Notes: a model not told the origin generated them from the letters alone. A stretch of DNA of 64,000 nt from Endozoicomonas montiporae CL-33 (GCF_001583435.1 NZ_CP013251.1:1196001-1260000), one strand, 5' to 3'. Counted from the stretch's first letter, positions 50,971-61,088 are shown. Translations and numbers: made by a program.

Positions 50971-53349
50971 TTAACTGCCTTCTTTGGAAAGCTCTGAAAT
51001 TTCTTTCAGGCGATTAACCACTTTGTAGTTGAGTGAACCTTTGGTGTACTCATTCTTACTATTCAGGTTTCCTGGCTTGCAGCCTGTCAGCAGCTCCAGC
51101 GCTTCTTCTGCATGACTGACTGCATACACGCTGAACTGTTTGGCGCGAACCGCATCAACCACTTTCTGGTGCAACATCAAATTGCGGACATTGGCTGCCG
51201 GTATGATTACGCCCTGATCACCGGTCAGCCCTCTGGCGGCGCAGAGATCGAAGAAACCTTCAATTTTTTCGTTAACGCCGCCAATCGCCTGAACTTCACC
51301 GTACTGGTTCATGGAGCCGGTGACCGCAAAGCTTTGTTTGATCGGCGTGTCGGTCAGAGCAGAAATGAGGCAGCAAAGCTCTGCCAGAGAAGCGCTGTCA
51401 CCGTCTATATAGCCGTAGGACTGCTCCATTGCCAGGCTGGCAGAAATCGCCAGCGGGAATTTCTGGGCGTATTTATTCCCCAGGTAACCGGAGATGATCA
51501 TAACGCCTTTGGAGTGAATGGCCTGACCCAGTTGCACTTCACGCTCAATGTCCACAATGCCCTGAGAGCCCGGGTAAACAGCAGCAGTGATTCTAGCCGG
51601 AGAACCAAAACTGGTGTCGCCTATTGTCAACACGGTCAGACCATTAATCTTGCCAACTTTCTCGCCTTCTGAATCGATCAGGATGCTGCCTTCAAGCATT
51701 TCATCCAGAATCTGCTTACTGACTCTGCCGGTACGCTCGGCTTTGGCGGCAATGGCGCGGTCAACATGCTCATGGTTGATTTTACGGCCTCGACCCATTC
51801 GGCGAATGAAGTCTGCTTCTGCCAGCAAGTCGAACAGGTCACCGATTTTGGCTGACATTTCCCGTTGATGTTCTGCCATACGTGAACTTTGTTCCACCAT
51901 GCGGGAGACTGCCGAAGCCGTGAGCGGAGGGTAACCTTCGTCGTCTGCCCGGTTTTTCAACAGCTGTGAAAATGCCTGAACGGAGTCGGGATCACGAACA
52001 ATACGGTCATCAAAATCAACCAGCACCCGGAACATTTCATGGAAGTCCGGATCAAGCTGCTGAAGAACGTAATAAATGTCCCTTGAACCCACCAGAATGA
52101 TTTTGACATTCAGCGGGATTTCTTCCGGATTCAGAGTGATGGTGTTCAGCATCCCCAGTTCGGCATAAGGGGATTCTATTTTCAGCTGCTTTTCTTTGAG
52201 GGCACGCTTCAGTGCTTCCCAGACAAAGGGCTCTTCCAGCAGTTTGTTGGCATCCAGCAGCAAATAGCCACCATTGGCCTGATGCAGTGAACCGGGGCAA
52301 ATCTGGCGGTAGTTAGTAACCAGTGCGCCCATTTCACTGGCGTATTCGATGCGTCCAAACAGGTTTTTATAGCTTGGGTGTGATTCGTAGATAACCGGCG
52401 CAGCTCCGTTGTCTTCCAGAGCAACCACCAGGTTCGGAGAGTAAAGTTCAATCAGTGCCGCCCGTTTGGTTGAATCTTCTTTGGACTCCATGGCACGATC
52501 GTCGGCCAGCAGGTCAATCACTGACCGGTGCAAATGTTGCTTGACCGCTTCAAGGTACTCCAGAACACTTTTCTGATTGTTGTATTCTTTACGAAGCGGT
52601 TTCAGCAGAGGTTCCAGCGCCTGATCAATGGTGTTTTGATTCAGTTTCTGAAGCTTTTCGTTGGATTCACGCTTCCACTGGGGCAATTCGACCAGAGACT
52701 CGTTGAGCATTGTCTCCAGTTCACTGATGTCATTATTAAATTTGATGCGTTTTTTATCCGGCAGCTGGGCGAACTCGGTTTCATCCATGGCTTTACCCTT
52801 TTGCATAGGGGTAAAGCTGAGGGAACCCTGATCTCTGTAAAGGGCGATATCCCGCTTCAGTGCTTCCTGCTCGATTTCGTCAATGGTCTGGTCGTAGCGC
52901 TTGTTAAACTCTCTTTCGATCAGGCTTTTTCGTTGTTGATAGGTCGGATTTTCAAAGGCCGCCGGGAAGGTCAGCAGCAGGTTATCAACAAACCCTTCAA
53001 AATCCTTTTGTAGTTTGTTGCCGTGACCAGCCGGAAGGCGCACAGCTTTCGGCTCGCGGCTGTTATCAAAATTGTTGATATAAGCCCAGTCGTCCGGAGG
53101 ACTTTGGCGCTTGGCTTCGGTTTCCAGGTACTTGCGTAAATAGGACATTCGTCCTGTACCGGATTCGCCCATGACATAAATGTTATAACCGGTCCGGTGC
53201 ATCGCTACACCAAACTGTATGGCACTGGTCGCACGCTCCTGCCCCAGAATGCCAACATAGTTTTCTAACTCATCGGTCGATTTAAAACCGAGCTCTTTGA
53301 CTGGCTGTTTTGCAATAAGTTGATTGGTTGATAGTTTGAGTTTTTTCAC
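50971..53349 (-). CDS. LonB-like ATP-dependent protease (AAA_32 family)
   Basis: The 792-residue protein has an altered Walker A loop GESGTGRMS (61-69) in a divided AAA region, with a long helical insert (about 130-290). CPGSLHQANGGYLLLDANKLLEEPFVWEALKRAL is the Walker B and sensor region. The C-terminal Lon protease domain has the serine in DGDSASLAEL (S652) and lysine in GGVNEKIEG (K695), spaced exactly as in the Lon dyad. The family is often called LonB or Lon-related in Pseudomonas and Thermococcales. It degrades damaged or regulatory proteins in the cytoplasm; substrates are unknown. Start is GTG 53349. Confidence 0.9.
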   Translation of the reverse strand: MKKLKLSTNQLIAKQPVKELGFKSTDELENYVGILGQERATSAIQFGVAMHRTGYNIYVMGESGTGRMSYLRKYLETEAKRQSPPDDWAYINNFDNSREPKAVRLPAGHGNKLQKDFEGFVDNLLLTFPAAFENPTYQQRKSLIEREFNKRYDQTIDEIEQEALKRDIALYRDQGSLSFTPMQKGKAMDETEFAQLPDKKRIKFNNDISELETMLNESLVELPQWKRESNEKLQKLNQNTIDQALEPLLKPLRKEYNNQKSVLEYLEAVKQHLHRSVIDLLADDRAMESKEDSTKRAALIELYSPNLVVALEDNGAAPVIYESHPSYKNLFGRIEYASEMGALVTNYRQICPGSLHQANGGYLLLDANKLLEEPFVWEALKRALKEKQLKIESPYAELGMLNTITLNPEEIPLNVKIILVGSRDIYYVLQQLDPDFHEMFRVLVDFDDRIVRDPDSVQAFSQLLKNRADDEGYPPLTASAVSRMVEQSSRMAEHQREMSAKIGDLFDLLAEADFIRRMGRGRKINHEHVDRAIAAKAERTGRVSKQILDEMLEGSILIDSEGEKVGKINGLTVLTIGDTSFGSPARITAAVYPGSQGIVDIEREVQLGQAIHSKGVMIISGYLGNKYAQKFPLAISASLAMEQSYGYIDGDSASLAELCCLISALTDTPIKQSFAVTGSMNQYGEVQAIGGVNEKIEGFFDLCAARGLTGDQGVIIPAANVRNLMLHQKVVDAVRAKQFSVYAVSHAEEALELLTGCKPGNLNSKNEYTKGSLNYKVVNRLKEISELSKEGS

Positions 53350-53695
53350 TAAAGCCTGCCACTTACCTTTCTATGATTCCGGGTGATGATGAACATTTCT
53401 GTGGGAAAAACGTCCACATCTCAGGTGCTGCAAGAGCTACCAGTCGAATCGTTCAATATCATGTGTGAATAGGATAATGCTTTTTAACAATAGATGTTAC
53501 GGCTGGCCGAAAAAAACTACCGACTTTTACAGTAGATACCGATAAAGTAATCAATGCGGGTGCATGAAATGGAACATCTGTGCTCTTTTGCATTATTTCT
53601 GTTGACATATTTTCAACTTGTAGCTGTTTTGTCGGTAGCGCTTTGTTTGACTGGCTTGCGTAATCAAGAGATGTATCAGGGACTGGAGGTGACGG
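53350..53695. other. Intergenic gap between divergent genes
   Basis: About 346 bp between the LonB-like gene and dacB. A small plus-strand frame (53554-53784) overlaps the dacB start and looks spurious. I see no hairpin, repeat or strong promoter. Confidence 0.3.
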
Positions 53696-55126
53696 GTGAG
53701 ACGTGTGATCAGGCTTTTAACCTATCTTGGCTTTTTGTGTTCCATGACTGCTGCGGCAGCCGATTCAGTAGTGAACAGGCTTGAGAGTCTGATCTCTGAA
53801 TTACCTGAAGGCAGTGTTTATTCGATACAGGTCAGGGACCCGATAAAAGGCAATGTGCTTTTTGAACAGGGAGCGCATCTCAACCTGATTCCTGCCAGCA
53901 CCCTGAAAGTACTGACTGCCACTCTGGCCTATGATGCTTTGGGGCAGGAATTCCGTTACAACACCTCCATTGCCTCAGAGAACAAGGTCACCAGAAAAGG
54001 CGTAGTGAAAGGTGCCGTTATGCTGTCGTTCAGTGGTGATCCATCACTGAAACGTGAGCATCTGAATGATCTTGTGGCTCAATTAAAAGAGAAAAAGATT
54101 ACAACGATTGCCGGAGACCTCTGGCTGGATGGTGCAGTTTACTCTGGGTACGATCGTGCTGGTGGTGTGAGCTGGGATGATTTGAACATCTGTTTTGCGG
54201 CCCCGGCAGCTGCCATGATTCTGGATCGAAACTGCTTTTATGGCTGGTTAAAGCCGGGTAAAAAAGAAGGTGATCCGGCGATCATGGAGTACGACAGACC
54301 AGAATGGAATCTGGAAGTGGACAATCAGGTGGTGACAGAGAGTTTGCCCGAAGGTGAACGCTGTACCCAGAAGGTTCGTCCGTCTGCTGATTTTGAATAC
54401 GCTTTACAGGGCTGTATCTCGCCTAAATCAAGACCGCTGAGAATGGCTTTCTCTGTCAGTAATGTTGAACGGGCTGTTGAGCGATTTATGTATGACCTGC
54501 TGGAACAGCATGACATTCAGCTCAAGGGACGCATCATTGCCGGGCGGCCTGAACTGAATATGCCGTATATTCTTGCGGAACATCACTCCGAAGCGCTACC
54601 CGAACTGCTTCGCCCCGTGCTTGAAGATTCTGACAATCTCTATTCTGACAGTATTTTGAAAACCGTTGGCCATCAGACATCAGGTAAAACCGGATCTTAT
54701 GCCAGTGGCATTGAATCAGCCAGAACGCTTCTGGGTAATAAAGGTGTTGGTTTTGGTTCCAGTCGTCTTGTGGACGGTTCGGGTCTTTCCCGTTATAACT
54801 TTATCAGCGCTGCAACGCTGGTAGACATTTTGATGCTGGGTTGGAAGCAGTGGGGGGAAGAAAGCCCCTGGCTTACTCAGCGCAAACGTAAGGAGCAATG
54901 GTTTAAAACCGGCTATATGAGTGGCGTGCGCAGTATGGCGGGTTATGTTTTCCCTGATAACGGCAGGCCGCTGGTGTTTGCGGTGATTCTGAATGGTTTG
55001 ATGCCGCCCTTGCCAGCCACTGATCAGGAGATGCGAGCCTTCAAGCAGGATATCAGGGCATTCCATCGTTCTTTTTTGAAAGTGTTGGGTGATTCCGGTA
55101 AAACATTAGACATAAGTGCTAAGTAA
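53696..55126 (+). CDS. dacB: D-alanyl-D-alanine carboxypeptidase/endopeptidase (PBP4)
   Basis: The 476-residue periplasmic enzyme has a signal peptide (about 1-22, ending TAAAAD). All three penicillin-binding motifs are present: S68-T-L-K71 (SxxK), S312-D-N314 (SxN) and K404-T-G406 (KTG). The large insert between SxxK and SxN is the class C PBP arrangement. It cleaves D-Ala-D-Ala ends and cross-links in peptidoglycan. Start is GTG 53696, with GGAGGTG upstream. Confidence 0.95.
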   Translation: MRRVIRLLTYLGFLCSMTAAAADSVVNRLESLISELPEGSVYSIQVRDPIKGNVLFEQGAHLNLIPASTLKVLTATLAYDALGQEFRYNTSIASENKVTRKGVVKGAVMLSFSGDPSLKREHLNDLVAQLKEKKITTIAGDLWLDGAVYSGYDRAGGVSWDDLNICFAAPAAAMILDRNCFYGWLKPGKKEGDPAIMEYDRPEWNLEVDNQVVTESLPEGERCTQKVRPSADFEYALQGCISPKSRPLRMAFSVSNVERAVERFMYDLLEQHDIQLKGRIIAGRPELNMPYILAEHHSEALPELLRPVLEDSDNLYSDSILKTVGHQTSGKTGSYASGIESARTLLGNKGVGFGSSRLVDGSGLSRYNFISAATLVDILMLGWKQWGEESPWLTQRKRKEQWFKTGYMSGVRSMAGYVFPDNGRPLVFAVILNGLMPPLPATDQEMRAFKQDIRAFHRSFLKVLGDSGKTLDISAK

Positions 55127-55434
55127 TAAAGCTTGTTAATTTTCTACATTTGAAATTAACCGGAGAGGTTCTATATTCCTTGACGGTCAATACAGAAAGA
55201 GATCAACAGACTGGACATTCATTAATGCCGGTCTGTTTAAATTCGAATGCAGAGTGACAGAGAATTAGAGCGACAGACAAAAAAAATGCATTTCTCAAAG
55301 ATTCAGTGCAACAGCGTTCAAACAGCAATGCGCAGTCATAGCAATGCGATATCAACAATAACAGTCAATTGCTCTATTCGCAGAAGCATGACAACGTTTT
55401 AAACAAAAACAATGGGAAACTGAACGGGGCGACG
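55127..55434. other. Intergenic gap upstream of the Gld-type ABC operon
   Basis: About 308 bp with a moderately AT-rich sequence. TTGACGG near 55179 is a possible -35 word. I see no gene or stable hairpin. Confidence 0.3.
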
Positions 55435-56379
55435 ATGATCAGGATCGATAACCTTAAAAAGTCCTTTGGCGATTTCTGTGCGGTTGATGGCATTACTTTT
55501 TCCGTAGAACCCGGAGAAGTGCTTGGTTTTCTGGGTCCTAATGGAGCCGGTAAGTCCACGACCATGAAAATGCTGACAGGATTTATCAAACCTTCAGGCG
55601 GTACGGTATCTGTTTTTGGTCATGATATTGAACAGGCACCCTTACAGGCCAAAAAAATCATCGGCTATCTGCCAGAAGGCGCACCAGCCTATGGCGACAT
55701 GACGGTTCATCAGTATCTGGGATTCATTGCCCGGGTTCGTGGTTTTTCAGGTGATGAGCAGCAAAGCCGAATAAACAGAGTGGTCGAACAATTAGCCTTG
55801 CAGGCGGTTTTGCATCGTCCGATTGATAATCTGTCCAAGGGTTTCAAGCGCCGTGTTGGCATTGCTCAGGCGATTATTCACGATCCACAGGTGTTGATTC
55901 TGGATGAGCCGACCGATGGACTCGACCCTAACCAGAAGCATCAGGTGCGGGAATTAATCCGAAGTCTCTCAAAAGACAAGATTGTTATTATCTCTACTCA
56001 TATTCTTGAAGAAGTCAGTGCGGTCTGTTCGCGGGCAATGATTATTGCCAATGGCAGAGTGCTTGCTGATGCCACGCCTTCAGAACTGGAAGCGCGTTCC
56101 CGATATCATCACGCTGTCACCGTTGAGCTGGATACGGATGACAATGTGCAGTCAGCCATTGAGGCTTTGCCCGGCGTTAAAGCCGTAGAAATTTCTGGTT
56201 CTATACCGGGACGCTTTACCCTGATTCCGAATGATGACAGTTCCGTCTTCAATGCGTTAACCGGTCTCGTGGCTGCCAATGGCTGGGAAGTTAAAGAGCT
56301 GTATGTTGAAAGTGGTCGTCTGGATGATGTGTTCAGGGATCTGACCACCACGGGTGATAACCGGGAGGTGGCTGAATGA
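55435..56379 (+). CDS. ABC transporter ATP-binding protein (GldA-like)
   Basis: From ATG 55435 the protein has 314 residues. The Walker A GPNGAGKST, the Q-loop region, LSKGFKRRVGIAQAIIHDPQVLILDEPTDGLDP (signature and Walker B) and the switch His in STHILEEVSAVC are all intact. A C-terminal extension (about 220-314) is typical of GldA/NatA-type importers or lipid exporters. It is the first gene in a three-gene operon with a permease and a GldG-like protein. Substrate is unknown; related systems support gliding or envelope polysaccharide functions. Confidence 0.92.
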   Translation: MIRIDNLKKSFGDFCAVDGITFSVEPGEVLGFLGPNGAGKSTTMKMLTGFIKPSGGTVSVFGHDIEQAPLQAKKIIGYLPEGAPAYGDMTVHQYLGFIARVRGFSGDEQQSRINRVVEQLALQAVLHRPIDNLSKGFKRRVGIAQAIIHDPQVLILDEPTDGLDPNQKHQVRELIRSLSKDKIVIISTHILEEVSAVCSRAMIIANGRVLADATPSELEARSRYHHAVTVELDTDDNVQSAIEALPGVKAVEISGSIPGRFTLIPNDDSSVFNALTGLVAANGWEVKELYVESGRLDDVFRDLTTTGDNREVAE

Positions 56380-57110
56380 ACGGTACCGGCATTATTTTCA
56401 GGCGTGAGCTGGGTAGCTACTTTGCGACACCTCTCGCTTATGTGTTTATTGTGATTTTTCTGATGCTGACAGGTGCCTTTACCTTTTATCTGGGGCGTTT
56501 CTATGAAATGCGTCAGGCAGACCTTTCAGCATTTTTTAATTTCCATCCATGGCTCTATCTGTTTCTGATTCCTGCCATCAGCATGAGATTATGGGCAGAA
56601 GAGCGCAAAACCGGTACTCTGGAACTGCTTTTGACATTGCCCATCAGCCTGAATCAGGCTGTGCTGGGTAAGTTTCTTGCCGCCTGGGTGTTCAGTGGCA
56701 TTGCTTTGGCACTTACCTTCCCTATCTGGATTACGGTCAATTACCTTGGGCAACCCGATAACGGTGTGATTCTGGCGGGTTATATTGGAAGCTGGCTGAT
56801 GGCCGGTGGCTTTCTGGCCATTGGCTCGTGCCTCTCGGCCATGACCCAGAATCAGGTCATTGCCTTCATTATGACGGTAGTCGTCTGTTTTCTGTTCGTG
56901 CTGGCGGGTTTTCCTCTCGTTCTGGATGCATTCCGGGGCTGGGCACCTCAGTGGCTGGTGGATGGCATTGCAGCTCTGAGTTTTATGACGCATTTTGATG
57001 CCATCAGCAAAGGCGTGCTCGATTTGAGAGACGTATTGTATTTCATCGTTATGATGCTGGCCTGGCTGATTGCGACTGCAATAACTATTGATATGAAAAA
57101 AGCAGATTAA
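56376..57110 (+). CDS. ABC transporter permease (GldF-like, ABC-2 subfamily)
   Basis: The 244-residue protein has six predicted helices. FRRELGSYFATPLAYVFIVIFLMLTGAFTFYLG and LFLIPAISMRLWAEERKTGTLELLLTLPISLNQAVLGKFLAAW are the family signature. Its start overlaps the ATPase stop by 4 bp (ATGA), so the two are translationally coupled. It forms the membrane channel of the GldA/F/G-like system. Confidence 0.92.
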   Translation: MNGTGIIFRRELGSYFATPLAYVFIVIFLMLTGAFTFYLGRFYEMRQADLSAFFNFHPWLYLFLIPAISMRLWAEERKTGTLELLLTLPISLNQAVLGKFLAAWVFSGIALALTFPIWITVNYLGQPDNGVILAGYIGSWLMAGGFLAIGSCLSAMTQNQVIAFIMTVVVCFLFVLAGFPLVLDAFRGWAPQWLVDGIAALSFMTHFDAISKGVLDLRDVLYFIVMMLAWLIATAITIDMKKAD

Positions 57111-57120
57111 GGAGCTGTCC

Positions 57121-59112
57121 ATGTCACCGACCCTGACGAAACGACTGTTTTCAAAGGCCGGCTTATTGGTGCTGGCTCTGGTTACTTTGTTGCTGACGAT
57201 TGGTGTCAGTCAACTGTTTAAAGGCGCGCGTGTCGATCTTACCCAGGATCGTTTATACACACTGTCCGAGGGTACGCACAACCTGCTGAATAATCTGGAT
57301 GGCAAAGCAACATTGCAATTCTTCTATTCAGAGAGCCAGACCCGTGAGCTGCCTTTTCTACGAAACTATGCCAAGCGCGTTACCGAGCTTCTGGATGAGT
57401 ATGTACTGGCGTCTGATGGCAAGCTGAAACTGGAAGTGATTGACCCGGAACCGTTTTCCGAAAATGAAGATAAAGCCGCTGAATATGGCTTACAGGCGGT
57501 GCCTCTGGGAGGTACTGGTCAGGAAGCTTATATGGGGCTGGTGATTTCCAATGATGAAGACGACAGTAAACGTGAAGTGATTGGTTTTCTCCATCCGGAT
57601 AAAGAACGCTTTCTGGAGTACGACATCAGTAAGCTGGTGTATTCAGTGGTGCAGCAAGCACGTCCAAAAATCGGGCTGGTCAGCACCCTGCAGGTTAACG
57701 GTGGTTACGACATGATGAGTCGCCAGCCCTCCGGTCCATGGATGAGTATTTCTCAACTGCGACAGATGTACGAAGTGGATGATCTGGGTACTGTTTTTGA
57801 TGTGGTACCCGAAGACATTAACCTGTTGCTGGTCGTACACCCAAAAGAGCTGACTGATCGAACTCGCTACGCCATCGATCAATACGTTGTGGGTGGTGGT
57901 CATGCCCTGATCTTTGTTGATCCCAATGCTGAATCCGATCAATCCGGTGGCGGAATGATGGGTGGCATGATGATGGGAATGGGGGGAGATAAGTCTTCCT
58001 CATTGCCAGACCTGTTCAAAGCCTGGGGCATAGAGATGGATAAAAATAAAGTGCTTGCTGATGCAACATTGGCGTTATCCGTTGGCTCGCCTTCGGGTCG
58101 CCCTGTGCGACATCTGGGCATTCTTGGGCTGAATGAGCAAAGCTTTAACCATGATGACGTTATCACGTCCTTATTAAACAATGTGAATGTGGCTACAGCT
58201 GGTGCAGTGCTTCAGCCGGAAAACGCTCAAACCACTATGGAAGTGCTGCTTCATTCAACGACAAATGCCATGTTGATGGACGCTTCGCTTTTCACCATGT
58301 TGTTTGATCCATCTTCTCTTTATAAGGACTTTAAGGCGACAGGTATTGAATACACTCTGGCTGCCAGAGTGACTGGTATGGTCAATACTGCTTTCCCTGA
58401 TGGCAGACCTCCCGAGCCCCAGCCTGAACAGGCAGAAAGTGCTGAGGACGCCTTGATTGTTGAGGAGGAAGAGGAAGAAGAGTCAGAAACTCAGGCGAAA
58501 ATGACAAAAGAAGAGGAAAAACCTGTAAAAGAGCTGCCTTCACACATTGCAGAATCCACAAAGCCAATCAATGTCATTGTGGTGGCTGATACCGATCTGC
58601 TAACTGACCGACTTTGGGTACAGAAGAACAACTTTTTTGGTCAGGAGATTGTTCAGCCTTTTGCCAATAATGGTGACTTGTTGATCAATATGGTGGATAA
58701 CCTGACGGGTAATGCCGACCTGATCAGTATCCGCAGTCGTGGTCAGTTTTCTCGTCCATTTGATAAGGTCAACGAGCTGGAAAGACAAGCTGAAGCGCGC
58801 TTTTATCAAAAAGAAGAAGAGTTGAAACAGCAGCTTGCCGACACTGACTCAAAACTACGCCAGCTTCAGGCCGCTAAAGAGGGGGACGAAGCGCTGGTTC
58901 TCAGCCCTGAACAACAGGCTGAAATTGAGCGCTTTGTTCAGGAAAAGCTGAAGATTCGCAAACAGCTTCGAGATGTCCAGCATCAGCTCAGCAAGGATAT
59001 AGAAAAACTGGGTACCCAGCTGAAGTTGATCAACATCCTGGCTGTACCATTACTCATTACGTTAATTGCTCTTGGGTACCGTATTGCAAGACGACGTAAG
59101 CGGTTTGGCTGA
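57121..59112 (+). CDS. GldG-like ABC system auxiliary protein
   Basis: The 663-residue protein has an N-terminal membrane helix (about 12-30), a large extracytoplasmic part with DLTQDRLYTLSEGTHNLLNNLDGKATLQFFYS (ABC_transp_aux start), a coiled coil near the end and a C-terminal helix (NILAVPLLITLIALGYRIA). The middle contains a Gly/Met-rich loop (GGGMMGGMMMGMGG) and an acidic stretch (VEEEEEEESE). COG3225 proteins partner GldA and GldF. In most gammaproteobacteria the operon ends with a DUF4340 gene, which is missing here; a terminator follows instead. Confidence 0.9.
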   Translation: MSPTLTKRLFSKAGLLVLALVTLLLTIGVSQLFKGARVDLTQDRLYTLSEGTHNLLNNLDGKATLQFFYSESQTRELPFLRNYAKRVTELLDEYVLASDGKLKLEVIDPEPFSENEDKAAEYGLQAVPLGGTGQEAYMGLVISNDEDDSKREVIGFLHPDKERFLEYDISKLVYSVVQQARPKIGLVSTLQVNGGYDMMSRQPSGPWMSISQLRQMYEVDDLGTVFDVVPEDINLLLVVHPKELTDRTRYAIDQYVVGGGHALIFVDPNAESDQSGGGMMGGMMMGMGGDKSSSLPDLFKAWGIEMDKNKVLADATLALSVGSPSGRPVRHLGILGLNEQSFNHDDVITSLLNNVNVATAGAVLQPENAQTTMEVLLHSTTNAMLMDASLFTMLFDPSSLYKDFKATGIEYTLAARVTGMVNTAFPDGRPPEPQPEQAESAEDALIVEEEEEEESETQAKMTKEEEKPVKELPSHIAESTKPINVIVVADTDLLTDRLWVQKNNFFGQEIVQPFANNGDLLINMVDNLTGNADLISIRSRGQFSRPFDKVNELERQAEARFYQKEEELKQQLADTDSKLRQLQAAKEGDEALVLSPEQQAEIERFVQEKLKIRKQLRDVQHQLSKDIEKLGTQLKLINILAVPLLITLIALGYRIARRRKRFG

Positions 59113-59123
59113 ATAAACGTGTT

Positions 59124-59155
59124 GTCAGCGGGTTAGATGCCTGCTGACGATTTTT
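59124..59155 (+). terminator. Intrinsic terminator of the Gld-type operon
   Basis: GTCAGCGGG (59124-59132) pairs with CCTGCTGAC (59140-59148) with one G-T pair. A TTTTT run follows at 59151. Confidence 0.82.
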
Positions 59156-59173
59156 ACTTTTAGAATCGTTACT

Positions 59174-60130
59174 ATGGATAAACTTCAACCTTCCGATATT
59201 GACGGGAAATTCAAAGATCTTCCTGATGTCCCATACTATCGGGAGGTCGGTAGTTGTGAAGCTGCGATTGATCGTTTGTTTGAAGGTGAGGCCGAAAATC
59301 TTTGTGAACACGATGCCAAAGGCGGGGAGCTTTATATAAGTTATACCGCTTTGTACAAAGGCAAAAAGTGCTTTATCAAGATTATCCGTGAGGATAACCC
59401 TTACAGTAAAAACATTTTTTACAGTTACGAATGGAAATTAAAAGAGAACCTGAGTCAATATGGCTGGCTCGACTCTGTGGGTGCCGAGCTGGTAGTGCCA
59501 GATAAAGGCGCTGTTTTTAAACTTCAGGGGCAGTTGTACTATTTAACCAGTTACGAATACGTTCATGGGGCGACGCTGGTTGAGTTATATCGGGATTACA
59601 TTATTGCTTCCCGTTACTTTCAGGCCGACAGTAAAAGAAAAAAACTGCTACAAAGTTTCAGACGTTGCGGACAAGTTCTTGCAGCCATTAACCATAATCC
59701 GGATGCGATCAATGGCGATACTGAGATGCTTTTCAAACAGCCTGTCAGATTACTGTTGTCTGATCGAAATGGTACTAACGAAATCTATGATGCAGCGAGT
59801 GATCGCTTTTATCTGATCGATCTTTCGGAAGAAGAGTGTGAAGGTAATAAAGGTGATGTGTACTCAAGCTTGAAATGCTGGCTCGACAACCTGACAGACC
59901 TGAATATACATGCCCAAAAAAAGTATGGCTCAGGCAAACGTAGCTTTAGCCATCTTTTTGTAGACTTGCTTGAAGCGTTTATTGAAGGTTACACAGACAC
60001 TTTCCCTATACATGATCATGAGAAACTCTCGCTGATGATTAAGTCTATGGTTCGTGATGATCTGAAAGAGATCTGTCAGGATGAATCATGGCTTGAAAGC
60101 TTTGCGAATCTGATTGGTTCAAGGCTCTAG
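59174..60130 (+). CDS. Hypothetical protein with a possible degenerate kinase fold
   Basis: The 318-residue protein is cytoplasmic by sequence. KKCFIKIIRED could be a beta-3 Lys strand and YEWKLKENLSQYGW a following helix. TSYEYVHGATLVELY resembles a hinge, and AINHNPDAINGDTE...RFYLIDLSEEE resembles the catalytic and metal loops of aminoglycoside-phosphotransferase-like kinases, with ID-L-S in place of D-F-G or DxE. The catalytic His-x-Asp is not convincingly present. I therefore call a kinase-like fold only as inference. It follows a terminator, has a poor ribosome site and stands alone. Lower GC than the preceding operon may point to acquisition. Confidence 0.5.
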   Translation: MDKLQPSDIDGKFKDLPDVPYYREVGSCEAAIDRLFEGEAENLCEHDAKGGELYISYTALYKGKKCFIKIIREDNPYSKNIFYSYEWKLKENLSQYGWLDSVGAELVVPDKGAVFKLQGQLYYLTSYEYVHGATLVELYRDYIIASRYFQADSKRKKLLQSFRRCGQVLAAINHNPDAINGDTEMLFKQPVRLLLSDRNGTNEIYDAASDRFYLIDLSEEECEGNKGDVYSSLKCWLDNLTDLNIHAQKKYGSGKRSFSHLFVDLLEAFIEGYTDTFPIHDHEKLSLMIKSMVRDDLKEICQDESWLESFANLIGSRL

Positions 60131-60152
60131 ATCCAGACGTTCTCCTGCGTAT

Positions 60153-60710
60153 TTATGCACCCTGCATGACGATAAAAGCATAAAACAACAGGTTCATTGA
60201 CCCCTCTGACTTCGAAGCTGTGACTGGAATGGTATAGGACTTTTCAGTATCAGGCTGGCCGTTTGAACGGTAAGCCCTGAGTCGAAACCCTACATTAAAG
60301 TGTTCATTGTCCAGAAATGGATTTGGGATCGGGCTTTCAAACCGGTAATACGCATTAATAAAATCGTCCGTTTGCAGCTCCAGATTGATCACCCCGTCAG
60401 GGTATGGCCAGCTGCCAGATGGGTAGCTGAGTTGAACATTATCAAGTTTTATCAGGGAGTAGGTGTTGTCGCAGCCAGTGAGTGAAATAGAGAATTTAAA
60501 AGGGCGTCCTTTTTCTTCGTGTATATAAAGTAGGGGAATGTAGAGGCTGCTCTGATCGTCATAGGTTTCACGGAACCAGACCGAAACGCTGCATGTATCC
60601 GGACCTTCAATGAGTGTGTTGCTGTAGACGATTTCCGTTTTATAAGAGTAGCGCCCGACAATGATGATCAGGGCAAGAGTCGTTGCAAATACTTTAATGT
60701 ATCGAAACAT
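60153..60710 (-). CDS. Membrane-anchored or secreted hypothetical protein
   Basis: From ATG 60710 the protein has 185 residues. It starts with one hydrophobic segment (MFRYIKVFATTLALIIIVG). The rest is beta-rich with two cysteines, CSVSVWF and TGCDN, that could pair. The C-terminus is again hydrophobic (MNLLFYAFIVMQGA). No family is recognised. A TTG at 60743 would add 11 residues. It converges on the kinase-like gene and lies just left of the IS1 element. Confidence 0.5.
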   Translation of the reverse strand: MFRYIKVFATTLALIIIVGRYSYKTEIVYSNTLIEGPDTCSVSVWFRETYDDQSSLYIPLLYIHEEKGRPFKFSISLTGCDNTYSLIKLDNVQLSYPSGSWPYPDGVINLELQTDDFINAYYRFESPIPNPFLDNEHFNVGFRLRAYRSNGQPDTEKSYTIPVTASKSEGSMNLLFYAFIVMQGA

Positions 60711-61088
60711 AATTGGTTGAATGAATCCGTTCCTGTTTATCAATATATACAGGGCTTGGAGGAGTCAGAGCAACCAGTGAAAAAAATGCCATAAAATTTT
60801 GGGTAGTGGGCCAGAACTGTTATATCGCGTGAATATTGACCCCAAACTCAACTTTATTAATCAATAATCCAATAACAATATCGTGCATCTTTTCGAGCTT
60901 TGAAAAACAAATTGTCTTTCTGGCCAACCGTTTAATCCAAGTCCGAAAATTAAGGTTTTTACGCTCTATCTTCTGAGTGTTTGCTTTACCAATAATATGC
61001 ATGTTTTCATCAAGGTGTATGGTGGACCCCACTGTCAAGACAGTAAACCAACAAATTTAAGTTAAGTCCTGGCAGTGGTCCAAAGCCC

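Noticed and set aside
53554..53784. 76-residue frame upstream of dacB
   Set aside because: It overlaps the dacB start in another frame, and dacB has the better ribosome site and a known N-terminus.
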